64,000 nt of DNA from Vibrio casei (GTDB lineage: Bacteria > Pseudomonadota > Gammaproteobacteria > Enterobacterales > Vibrionaceae): assembly GCF_002218025.2 (NCBI RefSeq), contig NZ_AP018680.1, positions 1,922,001-1,986,000 of the forward strand, read 5' to 3'. The position numbers were made by a program, and so were the translations under genes. Numbering within the stretch: position 1 is the stretch's first letter; every line of letters begins with the position of its first letter. Below, one piece after another: positions 41,898 to 50,400 of this stretch. Below the pieces are notes generated by a model. The model made no database searches. It saw only the letters and a list, made by a program, of their open reading frames with translations, and had not been told where the DNA came from.

Positions 41898-41921
41898 TCG
41901 TTTCTTATTTCAAGAAACGAG
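41897..41921. terminator. Hairpin between convergent yaeH and truC
   Basis: CTCGTTTCTT pairs perfectly with AAGAAACGAG across ATTTC. On the plus strand a weak pyrimidine-rich tail follows; on the minus strand it runs into the G13 complement of the C tract. Probably a shared terminator. Confidence 0.65.
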
Positions 41922-41947
41922 GTATCTCTCTTATTCTATTATATGAA

Positions 41948-42727
41948 CTACATTGTCCATTCAAAATCCGTGATTAACCCCAGCCACACTTCATCAAACC
42001 CTGCTTCGATTAATATTGGCTGCATGGTGATAGGATGGATAAAACGTAAACTCGATGCATGTAACATGAGTCGATTTGCTTGATAAACGTCTCTAAATAA
42101 GCGGTTTTGTTTTCCATCACCATGAGAAGTATCACCTAAAATAGGGTGACGTAAATGTGCCATATGTCGACGTAATTGATGTTTTCGTCCCGTGAGTGGT
42201 TTCAGTTCTACCAAACTAAAACGACTGGTTGGGAAGCGCCCTGTCGAATGAGGCACTTCAACTTTAGCTAACGGTTTATAATCGGTAATCGCAGATTGTG
42301 CCTCTTGTTCGATACGTGCAAATTTATCCGCGACTTTATCCAGTTCTTTTTTAAGTGGGTAATCAAGACGATCCCCGTCTTCTATCCAGCCACGTACAAT
42401 CGCATGATAGATTTTTTCAAATTGATGTTCAGCAAACATCGGCGATGCAATAGAAGCGACCTCACTTGAAAGCGCAAACAGCAATACTCCCGATGTTGGA
42501 CGATCAAGGCGATGAAGTGGAAAAACATGTTGTCCAATTTGATCTCGTAACGTTTGCATAACAAAACGAGTTTCATGCCTATCTAGCCATGAACGATGAA
42601 CAAGCATACCCGCGGGTTTATTCACCGCAACAAAGTATTCATCTTGAAAAATAATCTCTAAATATTCATGTTCTATCAGTTGACTCAAGCGTGTCTCATT
42701 ATTTTCAATACGGTTCATTTGGCTCAT
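41948..42727 (-). CDS. truC: tRNA pseudouridine(65) synthase TruC
   Basis: Isomerises U65 of some tRNAs to pseudouridine. The RluA-family catalytic Asp lies in FPLHRLDRPTSG near residue 92; the upstream AVNKPAGMLVH and downstream PLTGRKHQLRRHMAHL regions are conserved. The 259-residue length matches. The start overlaps the yqcC stop by four bases (ATGA), as in the yqcC-truC pair of Escherichia coli. Confidence 0.95.
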   Translation of the reverse strand: MSQMNRIENNETRLSQLIEHEYLEIIFQDEYFVAVNKPAGMLVHRSWLDRHETRFVMQTLRDQIGQHVFPLHRLDRPTSGVLLFALSSEVASIASPMFAEHQFEKIYHAIVRGWIEDGDRLDYPLKKELDKVADKFARIEQEAQSAITDYKPLAKVEVPHSTGRFPTSRFSLVELKPLTGRKHQLRRHMAHLRHPILGDTSHGDGKQNRLFRDVYQANRLMLHASSLRFIHPITMQPILIEAGFDEVWLGLITDFEWTM

Positions 42728-43038
42728 TTTACTGCTTCATCTATTTGCTTAATGATTGGTAACAATTCAGATAATTTGGCCTTATCACTCATGGCTTGCT
42801 CAAAATATGGGCTAATTTCAAACCCACTAGGTACCTCTGAATTGGATTCAATCAAATCTTGCATTTTAGGCATGAACACCCATTGCAACCATTGAGTAGG
42901 AGACAACGTATCTAAAGCAAAAGGTTGAGTACTTTCCAAAGCGCGATACGATGGTGGCAAGCTTTGCCACAACTCAAGCTCCAGCATTTTATCTTCCAAT
43001 TGAGCTAAAGCATCACTTAATTCAATATAATCACTCAT
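42724..43038 (-). CDS. yqcC: YqcC family protein
   Basis: A small helical protein (104 residues) of unknown function. It matches the family through WQSLPPSYRALESTQPFALDTLSPTQWLQWVFMPKMQDLIE and a C-terminal helix. It is translationally coupled to truC by a four-base overlap, which suggests a link to tRNA modification, but that is only context. A GGAG sits 12 bases before the ATG, farther than usual. It is divergent from the DUF3549 gene. Confidence 0.9.
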   Translation of the reverse strand: MSDYIELSDALAQLEDKMLELELWQSLPPSYRALESTQPFALDTLSPTQWLQWVFMPKMQDLIESNSEVPSGFEISPYFEQAMSDKAKLSELLPIIKQIDEAVK

Positions 43039-43150
43039 TTTCGTTAGTGTCTCCTTGATAATGAGATGTTAGGATACCATTAAATACCCGTTGATGAGAT
43101 CGCCCTTTCGATCTTCAATTACATTAAATGAATATAAATTGGACCTAAAG

Positions 43151-44209
43151 ATGAGTGCTATACACAACCTAAGTCAACTACTAGAACAAAGTCAGTGCCA
43201 ATATAAGATATTTGATTTAGGTCGTAGAATTCAGCCCATTGAGACTAAAGACTTCAAACAAGTCGAAAACGCTCAAAAACCTTACCCTTATCCACTTCAG
43301 CGCCACGCGCACTTGGCCATCGCTTACTGGGCAGAACAAAACCAACCTTGGATTTGGTTCTTAAAATTTCCTTTAGATGAACGAGGTCTCTTGAACCAAA
43401 GTGATATTGGTAATTTTTTAAAATATGTATCTGAATCAATGGGCGCACATTTGCATCAAGACCTCACAGAAGAACAGCAACAACACTTATCCAACAACCC
43501 TTATACATTCAAACCTAATGATGACAAAATGGCTGTATTTCATAGTGTTATTCGTTCGCATTTACAGCTTCCAACAAGCCAATATTATGAACATGCTCAG
43601 CATTACTTCAGTGGAGATCTTGGTTGGGGTAATTGGCAAACCGTTGGCCTACAAGGTATTACGGATATGTGTAGCCGCTTAAGTGATCAACAAAATAGTC
43701 TGGCAATTCGTAAAGCGCTTCCCCATTTAGCAAAAGATCAAACCCGATATCCTGCGCTCTATGTTTTACTTGGTGCTTTAGAGCATGTGGCGATTCCAGA
43801 TAAGCTGTCGGACCATATTTTCAATCTAGCCAAACAAGAATGTGAAAAGTCCCACCCAGATTTATTCCTCATTTCCGCTTATGTTCGTGCTTTATCTGGA
43901 GCAAAAAACAACACAGCGATGACCTTGATCGAAATAATTCTCGCCAACACACAACTTAGCCACGCAGAAGTGTTAATCGCGATTGCAGGTCGTTGTTGGT
44001 CATTATTGAATACAGAAGCCCGTGCTGGTAAATTTTTATTACGCTTAGCTCAAACTCAAAATCAGCAACTCTTTAATCAATTATTTGCCGATCTAGTGAT
44101 GATTCCAGACTTAAGATTTACATTTCTGCCTTTACTTAACCATACGCCAAGTCCAGAACTTACCCATGCGTTACTGGAACTACAGCAACAAACTAAATCG
44201 ACAAAATAA
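43151..44209 (+). CDS. DUF3549 family protein
   Basis: A conserved protein of unknown function found in Vibrio and relatives. The 352 residues start MSAIHNLSQLLEQ. The N-terminal 80 residues resemble a small alpha/beta domain (KIFDLGRRIQPI, HAHLAIAYW, WIWFLKFPLDERGLL); the rest is mostly helical and may be an alpha-solenoid. No signal peptide or membrane segment is visible. The frame is open from 43091, but GGA precedes the Met at 43151 and homologues begin here. It heads a co-directional set of four small genes. Confidence 0.85.
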   Translation: MSAIHNLSQLLEQSQCQYKIFDLGRRIQPIETKDFKQVENAQKPYPYPLQRHAHLAIAYWAEQNQPWIWFLKFPLDERGLLNQSDIGNFLKYVSESMGAHLHQDLTEEQQQHLSNNPYTFKPNDDKMAVFHSVIRSHLQLPTSQYYEHAQHYFSGDLGWGNWQTVGLQGITDMCSRLSDQQNSLAIRKALPHLAKDQTRYPALYVLLGALEHVAIPDKLSDHIFNLAKQECEKSHPDLFLISAYVRALSGAKNNTAMTLIEIILANTQLSHAEVLIAIAGRCWSLLNTEARAGKFLLRLAQTQNQQLFNQLFADLVMIPDLRFTFLPLLNHTPSPELTHALLELQQQTKSTK

Positions 44210-44250
44210 CATCCACCAATCAATCATATTCACCTAAAATAGGATAAAAA

Positions 44251-44565
44251 ATGGTTACCGATTTACTAATGATTCTTTTGGTTTCCTTGATTGCTTTCCT
44301 ATTTTGGCAGCAACGACGTCAATCTGAAATTGCGCATGCGTCGATCGCTCAACACTGTAAGCAGCTAGACTTACAACTACTCTCAACATCATTGTTACGC
44401 TATCAATTTCGATTACCGGATGGTCGCTTTCAATTTCACGCATTATACCAATTTGAATTCTCAGCTCGTGGCGACGATTATTATCAAGGCCGCTTAATCA
44501 TGGTCGGCTTTAAAGCGGCAAAATTCATGCTGCCACCTTACCGTATTGTGGACAGAGAATTTTAA
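44251..44565 (+). CDS. DUF3301 family membrane-anchored protein
   Basis: A 104-residue protein with one N-terminal membrane segment (about 2-20), followed by a soluble domain rich in strands (LLRYQFRLPDGRFQFHALYQFEFSARGDDYYQGRLIMVG). It matches the DUF3301 family, function unknown. AGG precedes the ATG. It lies 41 bases after the DUF3549 gene and probably shares its transcript. Confidence 0.85.
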   Translation: MVTDLLMILLVSLIAFLFWQQRRQSEIAHASIAQHCKQLDLQLLSTSLLRYQFRLPDGRFQFHALYQFEFSARGDDYYQGRLIMVGFKAAKFMLPPYRIVDREF

Positions 44566-44596
44566 AGCACATCAGAAACAAAATTAAGGTTAATAT

Positions 44597-44884
44597 ATGC
44601 AAACTCAAAATGTGACAGAAGAACTGCATAATGTTCTTAGCGCAATCACGGCCGAAGGAAAAGAGCCAAGTGTGGCTTTAGTGAAATCTCGACTTTCGAT
44701 GTCAGTGCCAATGCCTGCGATCATTAAAACGATCAAGTCATGGAAATCATCAAACAAAGTTCCCAAAGTAGAAATCGCGTCACCAGGCCAGTCATTTTCA
44801 AGTGAAGAACGTATCGTACAACTAGAACAACAAGTCAAAAACTTAACCGAACGTTTAATTCGTTTAGAACGAACATCCATTTAA
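44597..44884 (+). CDS. Small hypothetical protein with KfrA-N-like domain and coiled-coil tail
   Basis: I do not recognise a named family. In its 95 residues, positions 7-50 follow the pattern of the KfrA N-terminal DNA-binding domain: an amphipathic helix, then G-K-E-P-S-V-A-L-V-K at 21-30 (compare G-x-x-P-T-V in KfrA), then a second helix and a W-K ending near 48. Residues 68-93 (SSEERIVQLEQQVKNLTERL and beyond) have heptad-like hydrophobics typical of a short coiled coil. A GG precedes the ATG by eight bases. It sits between the DUF3301 and yaiI genes with gaps of 31 and 27 bases, so it is likely co-transcribed. DNA binding is only inferred. Confidence 0.75.
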   Translation: MQTQNVTEELHNVLSAITAEGKEPSVALVKSRLSMSVPMPAIIKTIKSWKSSNKVPKVEIASPGQSFSSEERIVQLEQQVKNLTERLIRLERTSI

Positions 44885-44911
44885 TCTTGGATATATCAAT
44901 AGGAAAGAACC

Positions 44912-45358
44912 ATGAAAATTTGGGTTGATGCCGATGCATGTCCAAAAACGATTCGCGAAACCATTTGCCGTGCCGCCGAGAGAACGGGCATTGTCACCAC
45001 ATTTGTTGCTAACCATCTTGTGCCAATCCCTAAACGAGATAACATTCTTAGCTTGCAAGTCGAAACTGGCTTTGATATTGCCGACAATGAAATAGTACGG
45101 CGCGTGGAGGTAGGCGATTTAGTGATCACTTCGGATATCCCCCTTGCCGATGAAGTTATCACTAAAGGTGGACAAGCCTTAAGTTCTCGCGGTGAGCTTT
45201 ACACCAAAGACACGATTAAAGCACGTTTAAACATTCGTGACTTTATGGATACAATGCGCTCAAGTGGCATTCAAAGTGGCGGCCCAGCACCACTTTCTCA
45301 AGCCGATAAACGAGAGTTTGCTAACCATTTAGATAAAATACTAGCAAAAGCAAAATAA
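44912..45358 (+). CDS. yaiI: UPF0178 (DUF188) family protein YaiI
   Basis: A 148-residue PIN/NYN-like protein; the family has a conserved acidic site but no confirmed substrate. The start [12 protein letters not shown], the central [25 protein letters not shown] and the [19 protein letters not shown] region are all conserved, with acidic residues Asp6 and Asp8 placed as expected for metal binding. AGGAAAG precedes the ATG. Last of the co-directional set that starts with the DUF3549 gene. Confidence 0.92.
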   Translation: MKIWVDADACPKTIRETICRAAERTGIVTTFVANHLVPIPKRDNILSLQVETGFDIADNEIVRRVEVGDLVITSDIPLADEVITKGGQALSSRGELYTKDTIKARLNIRDFMDTMRSSGIQSGGPAPLSQADKREFANHLDKILAKAK

Positions 45359-45451
45359 AACGCTCTTGGATAAATCGCGATGCTGATCGAATATTAAAAA
45401 AGAGACAATATTGTCATCGACTGCTCAGAAGCAAAGCGACCAAGAAACCGC

Positions 45452-46240
45452 TTATTTCAACTGATCCCAAGATACATTTGAGACAAGACGGCATTCGTCA
45501 CACTTGAAGTGGAAAATATCATGGAGCGGTTGCTGAGCAACGTTCCAATCACCACCACAACGTGGACACAGGCGTTGTTTTTCTGCCTCTACACTTTCTC
45601 CGCCAATACGATATAAATAATAATAAGTAGGAATATTCGTTAGATACTCCAAACGACCTCGAAGATCCCAACCTCTACGAAAAAGGTCACTACTCACCTC
45701 AGAAATCTCACTTAATGTTGAATGTTTTGCCTGTGTCGCGCCTGCCATTTGGATTTCATCACACGCTTGCCACTCAGTTTGCCACTTTATAATGGCTTTA
45801 TGATCACCATTCAATGTCGGCGGATTGTGGTACAAAGGAATCGGTCTGAATGTGTCGCCACAGCGCAATGGCGAACAAGAATGAATAAAGGTCGTATATA
45901 GGATCTGCCAGCTTGACTGCCCTGCCTCCTCATAAGACACCGTTTGTTCAGAATTTAAGTCCTGCCCCAGAACTTTCACTTTTGGTGCTAACACCTTCGC
46001 ATCAGTTAACCTTTGTAAGCATACTTTCACATAATCAGAATGATAATCTGGATGTAAACTATCAGCTTCAGGGCAAATTAAACGAGCTCTAAATTCGCCA
46101 TCACCAATAATAATCGGAAACTCACGACCTAATACTTGCCCGTTATAACGTAAGGCATCTAACAAACCATTAATCGATCTTTCTACGGCATCAATCGTCG
46201 TATTATCAAAACATTCAAACTGTAGCTCTACAACGTACAC
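45452..46240 (-). CDS. DUF2310 family zinc-ribbon protein
   Basis: A 262-residue conserved protein of unknown role. The C-terminal zinc ribbon is clear: a Cys pair in RLCPRCGGDW and a second in FKCDEC, about 25 residues apart. The N-terminal 200 residues carry the DUF2310 pattern. The start is GTG with AAGGA upstream. It follows syd by nine bases on the same strand, so they are probably co-transcribed. Confidence 0.87.
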   Translation of the reverse strand: MYVVELQFECFDNTTIDAVERSINGLLDALRYNGQVLGREFPIIIGDGEFRARLICPEADSLHPDYHSDYVKVCLQRLTDAKVLAPKVKVLGQDLNSEQTVSYEEAGQSSWQILYTTFIHSCSPLRCGDTFRPIPLYHNPPTLNGDHKAIIKWQTEWQACDEIQMAGATQAKHSTLSEISEVSSDLFRRGWDLRGRLEYLTNIPTYYYLYRIGGESVEAEKQRLCPRCGGDWNVAQQPLHDIFHFKCDECRLVSNVSWDQLK

Positions 46241-46249
46241 AAAACTTCC

Positions 46250-46798
46250 TTACACTTCCGCTTGGCATTGAATTAAAAATTGCTCGACATTAGAGCTCAA
46301 AACATCACGCTTTGCCGTTCCTAAACGCTCTAAAATCACTTCACCACTGATATTACAAATTGAAATTACATCTAGTTCAGCATCTGTCGTACCGATAAAA
46401 ACCGTTGGTTTTAGCTTTAAACGACGCTGCGTCACTAAGTGTCCTAATATGTTTTCTTGCAAACGAATAAAATCCTCATCGCTCCACACTTGTAGCAATG
46501 TGAAAGGCTTTCCCTTCCAAGAAAGCGTTAAATCTGCGCTATACTGTGAACCATAAAAAACTTTAACATCAGGGTGGATAAGAAGCTCAATACCACGCTC
46601 CAAATTGCTAAAATCAGCCAGTTCATCACGCTCTTGTGGCAACCATTCAATGGTGTTGTCATCCGATCCACTTTGAATACAAGGCGAAGGAATTCCCCGC
46701 ATTTCATTCGCTATCGGGCGGCTTTTATAAGCGTCTTGCCACTTGTCCACAAACTCAGTAGTTAAAACGGCTAAAGCTTGAGCGATATTGTAATTCAT
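46250..46798 (-). CDS. syd: SecY-interacting protein Syd
   Basis: Binds SecY at the cytoplasmic membrane face and may monitor translocon quality. The 182 residues (Escherichia coli has 181) include EWLPQERDELADFSNLERGIELLIHPDVKVFYGSQYSADL, the family core. The frame reaches 46879, but GGAG lies six bases before the Met at 46798 and length supports it. It is divergent from queF, as in Escherichia coli. Confidence 0.94.
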   Translation of the reverse strand: MNYNIAQALAVLTTEFVDKWQDAYKSRPIANEMRGIPSPCIQSGSDDNTIEWLPQERDELADFSNLERGIELLIHPDVKVFYGSQYSADLTLSWKGKPFTLLQVWSDEDFIRLQENILGHLVTQRRLKLKPTVFIGTTDAELDVISICNISGEVILERLGTAKRDVLSSNVEQFLIQCQAEV

Positions 46799-46870
46799 AT
46801 AAGACTCCATGATGACAGCTATCTTTTGATTCAGTACTATTCCAACAAAAATTAAGAACGAGAAAATACG

Positions 46871-47737
46871 ATGACTCATTCAACGCAAACAAAATATGCT
46901 AATGCCAAAGAATTGCAAGGATTAACATTAGGCCAAACTACTCAATATAGTCATGATTACGACCCTAGATTACTTCAACCGGTTCCTCGTAGCCTCAATC
47001 GTAACGATCTAGGGCTCACAGACAATCAAAACCTACCTTTTATTGGTTGCGACATTTGGACAATGTACGAACTGTCTTGGCTAAATAGTAAAGGCTTGCC
47101 TCAAGTTGCCGTAGGAGATGTGATGTTGCCAGTAACCAGTGAAAATTTGATTGAATCAAAATCGTTTAAACTCTACCTTAATAGCTTAAATCAGACTCGG
47201 TTTGAATCATGGCAACAAGTACAAGCAACGATTGAGAAAGATTTATCACAATGTGCTGGTGAACATGTTTTTGTTCAATTACATCCGCTAAGCCATTATA
47301 CCGACCAACTGATTACGACCATGAAAGGTCATTGCATTGATGATCAAGATATTGAAATCAAAAATTATAATTTTGATGACGCCTATTTAAACTGCGCAGT
47401 AAGTAGTCACGTCGTCACCGAAACACTGCATAGCCACTTATTAAAATCAAACTGTTTGATTACAAACCAACCTGATTGGGGAAGCGTTGAAATTGAATAT
47501 ACCGGTAAAAAAATTAACCAAGAAGCGCTATTGCGTTATTTGGTTTCTTTCCGTGAACATAATGAGTTCCATGAGCAATGTGTTGAACGTATTTTCTGTG
47601 ATCTTATGCAATACTGCCAACCTGAACAATTGAGTGTATACGCTCGCTATACTCGTCGAGGCGGGTTAGATATCAATCCATTTCGTTCAACTAACCTGAA
47701 ACAGCCACACATGATGACTCGAATGGCTCGTCAATAG
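46871..47737 (+). CDS. queF: NADPH-dependent 7-cyano-7-deazaguanine reductase
   Basis: Reduces preQ0 to preQ1 in queuosine synthesis. The long bimodular QueF type has 288 residues. Cys195 ([13 protein letters not shown]) forms the covalent intermediate and Asp202 assists, matching Cys190 and Asp197 of Escherichia coli. The NADPH motif [11 protein letters not shown] lies at 95-105. GAGAA precedes the ATG. Confidence 0.97.
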   Translation: MTHSTQTKYANAKELQGLTLGQTTQYSHDYDPRLLQPVPRSLNRNDLGLTDNQNLPFIGCDIWTMYELSWLNSKGLPQVAVGDVMLPVTSENLIESKSFKLYLNSLNQTRFESWQQVQATIEKDLSQCAGEHVFVQLHPLSHYTDQLITTMKGHCIDDQDIEIKNYNFDDAYLNCAVSSHVVTETLHSHLLKSNCLITNQPDWGSVEIEYTGKKINQEALLRYLVSFREHNEFHEQCVERIFCDLMQYCQPEQLSVYARYTRRGGLDINPFRSTNLKQPHMMTRMARQ

Positions 47738-47788
47738 TGAACGCAGTTTCAATATGAACGTAACGTGTAAAATACAGTCCAACAAGAC

Positions 47789-47838
47789 GATGACGCAAAA
47801 AAGTATATGAAATAACCAACAAGCCTTGTGGCGTCATC
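47789..47838. other. 8-bp inverted repeat between queF and the TPR/GGDEF-like gene
   Basis: GATGACGC at 47789-47796 pairs perfectly with GCGTCATC at 47831-47838; the loop contains a smaller ACAAG/CTTGT palindrome. It lies 52 bases after queF and 105 before the next gene. There is no strong T-run. Could be a weak terminator or a binding site. Confidence 0.4.
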
Positions 47839-47942
47839 TTTGAATCAATGCTTATATCCAAGAACAAAGGGGATAACCGCAACACTCAGTACCAATAATG
47901 GTAATATACCCTTTTAGAACAAACCATTGAGATTGAAAGCAA

Positions 47943-50225
47943 ATGAAAAGAACCTGCTGGCTATGTTTTATCCTGTTACTATCGTTCAGTGCGCCTATCC
48001 AAGCTAAGGTCTATGTTTCGCCAATCCTGAATGAAGCCAACAAATTACTCAGTGTCACCCCAAGCCAGTCTCTTAGCATTACCAAACAATTTCTTTCTAC
48101 TCGAAAATTAGTCTCCACCAGTAGTCAAGATTACACTCTATCGCGAGACGGCAGTGAACAAACTATTCGAACCCCAGCGGCCACTATTGAAGCGATGCAA
48201 ATCATGGCAATGGCCTATTACGCTTTAGGTTCTCAGCATCTTGCTTTTCAAACTCTAGAAGAGGCCGATAAATTATCAACACAGTTTGGGGTGCCCAACC
48301 AACAAATTAATACCCTTCTTTTACATGCCCAACTTCTATGGAAACAAACTTATGATCTAGTCAGAGTGAAACCATTCTTAAAGCAAATCAATAGTGAATT
48401 AAAAAAGCAAGATCCCAATTCCAACACCATTTGGTATCAGCAGATTCAATACGATCTCAATATGTTTGAAGCGGATATCAACGCTCATTTAGGAGACAAG
48501 GTAAAAACTGAAGCCTCATTTCTAAAAGCTCAAAACTACCTTAATAATCTAGATTCCGTGAGTTTAAACATTGATTACCATCTTCGTTATGGTCAGTATT
48601 ACCTTGACCACAAAGAATATGATAATGCCTTAAAAGAGCTTCTCACGACTTATTGGATGGCAATAAAAGAAGGTGATAGCGTTGAACTTGCACGTACCAA
48701 CCGAGCACTTGCTAAACTTTTCTATACTCGACTGATTTTTGATAAAGCGTTAGAACATGCAACAGAAGCAGCCGACTTTTATGATAATTACCCATATTCC
48801 ATTCCCTTGTCTGACACCATCAAATTAATGGCGGATACTTATTTCAAACAAGGTAAATACAACCTTGCTTTAGTCAATTACCTGAACATGCTTGATAATG
48901 AGTCAAACATACGTTCAATCGAAGGGGTCATACAATTACGTATTGATATTGCTAACACGTACTTAAAGTTGTTTGACTTCAGTCATGCTGAACATTACTT
49001 ATCTCAAGCAGAAAAATTGGTCTCTCAAACCAATCATACTCGGTTAAAAGTGGAGGTCAGCTTATTAAAAGCAGCATTAGCACTGCCGAATAATAATGCA
49101 CAACAAGCTTTAATCGACAGCCAATCTGGATTAGAACTAGCGATAGCGTTAAGCGATGACTCACTGCAAATGCATGCTTATCAAATTCAATCCCTTGCTT
49201 ATCAACAACAAAGTAAACTCAAACAAGCACTACATGCAGAAAAGCAATTCCAACAACTGTGGTTTAACCAGCAAGAACAGTTTAATGCCGTAAATGAAGA
49301 TGTATTCAGACAGCAAAAAGATATTATAGAGAGATCCCTTCATTACTCAGGGTTAGAAGCTAACCTCGCACATCTAAATAAGGAATATTTAAGATACCAA
49401 CGAGCTGCCCTTATTTTAATGGTGATTGCTTTTATATTGATGTGTATTGTGCTCCGCAGGGGCTATTTAAATCAAAAAATTCGTGAAGAGCTCGAAACGC
49501 AAACCGTTGATCTCTACACACACCCTCGTTCAGGTTTACAAAACTTAAAATTATTGAATGCCAAACTGCCTAAATCTCTTGAACAAAGTAGCGCAGTGTT
49601 TGAGCAATGGCGTTTAGGCGAATTAATAAATGAACCATTAAGTGATCGCTTACATTTCTTAATGATCGATCTTCCTTTCTTACGTAATTTATACCTAAAA
49701 CGTGGTTACTTAACGGGGCTTGAGATTGAGAAAAAATTCGGTGAGCATGTTAATCAACACATCATTGAACCGGCGAGGTTATATCACTTCTCTGATGGCT
49801 TATTTTTATATATTGAACCTAAAGCAACCCACCAACATACGCCTGAAACCCTGTTCAATAAAATACAATCGTGGATCGATAGCTTTGAAGTTGACATGAA
49901 CATTGATCGCCACATTAAAGTAGGAATAGCTGAATATCCTTTTCTTCCAAGGGCTTACACAGCCATTAATGATAAAGAATTAATTGATATTTTATTGATG
50001 GCAATTTATCTCGCCAGAAAAATCAGCGACCGTAATCCAGAAAGTAAATCACAATGGGTACACCTTTCTGCGATTGAAAATGCCCCTGCAGCAAGTTTTG
50101 CCAGCAACAATATTCGTCAAGCTTGTCAGCAAGCTGTCGAACAAGGATTAATTAAGATCCAAACCTCCGGAGCCAATGAGGACATTGCTAAGAGTATTTT
50201 GCGCAATGACGATAATCGCTTTTAA
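47943..50225 (+). CDS. Membrane TPR protein with degenerate GGDEF-like domain
   Basis: A 760-residue inner-membrane protein. Residues 1-21 form a signal peptide (cleaved after IQA). Residues 80-450 are periplasmic helical repeats of TPR type (for example DHKEYDNALKELL, KQGKYNLALVNYL, LFDFSHAEHYLSQAEKL). A membrane segment spans 487-504. Residues 522-710 resemble a GGDEF domain: HPRSGLQNLKLLN (527-539) matches the usual DPLTGLPNRR start, HFLMIDLPFL (571-580) the metal-site strand, HIKVGIAEYP (657-666) the post-catalytic strand, and the helix near 684-698 the AD-AL-Y-AK-GRN helix. Where GG(D/E)EF should be, the protein reads YHFSDGLFLYI (614-624), so diguanylate cyclase activity is unlikely. 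It may bind c-di-GMP or GTP, or act as a structural partner. Confidence 0.8.
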   Translation: MKRTCWLCFILLLSFSAPIQAKVYVSPILNEANKLLSVTPSQSLSITKQFLSTRKLVSTSSQDYTLSRDGSEQTIRTPAATIEAMQIMAMAYYALGSQHLAFQTLEEADKLSTQFGVPNQQINTLLLHAQLLWKQTYDLVRVKPFLKQINSELKKQDPNSNTIWYQQIQYDLNMFEADINAHLGDKVKTEASFLKAQNYLNNLDSVSLNIDYHLRYGQYYLDHKEYDNALKELLTTYWMAIKEGDSVELARTNRALAKLFYTRLIFDKALEHATEAADFYDNYPYSIPLSDTIKLMADTYFKQGKYNLALVNYLNMLDNESNIRSIEGVIQLRIDIANTYLKLFDFSHAEHYLSQAEKLVSQTNHTRLKVEVSLLKAALALPNNNAQQALIDSQSGLELAIALSDDSLQMHAYQIQSLAYQQQSKLKQALHAEKQFQQLWFNQQEQFNAVNEDVFRQQKDIIERSLHYSGLEANLAHLNKEYLRYQRAALILMVIAFILMCIVLRRGYLNQKIREELETQTVDLYTHPRSGLQNLKLLNAKLPKSLEQSSAVFEQWRLGELINEPLSDRLHFLMIDLPFLRNLYLKRGYLTGLEIEKKFGEHVNQHIIEPARLYHFSDGLFLYIEPKATHQHTPETLFNKIQSWIDSFEVDMNIDRHIKVGIAEYPFLPRAYTAINDKELIDILLMAIYLARKISDRNPESKSQWVHLSAIENAPAASFASNNIRQACQQAVEQGLIKIQTSGANEDIAKSILRNDDNRF

Positions 50226-50400
50226 ATCACCGAAGAAAAAGAATATAAAGATGTCGTCATCCGCCTCAAGATATTGAGGATAGACTCTTGATATACAAAC
50301 AAATATCACCATCCAATTGTAGCGTATTTGTAAAAACCTGTGTAAGGTGAATAGACCTAACCGAAAAAATAAAATCATAATCGGTGAAAAGGAGCATTCT

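Noticed and set aside
45404..45415. Perfect 12-base palindrome GACAATATTGTC between yaiI and the DUF2310 gene
   Set aside because: A single short palindrome in a convergent gap without a stem-loop spacer; expected by chance in a window of this size.
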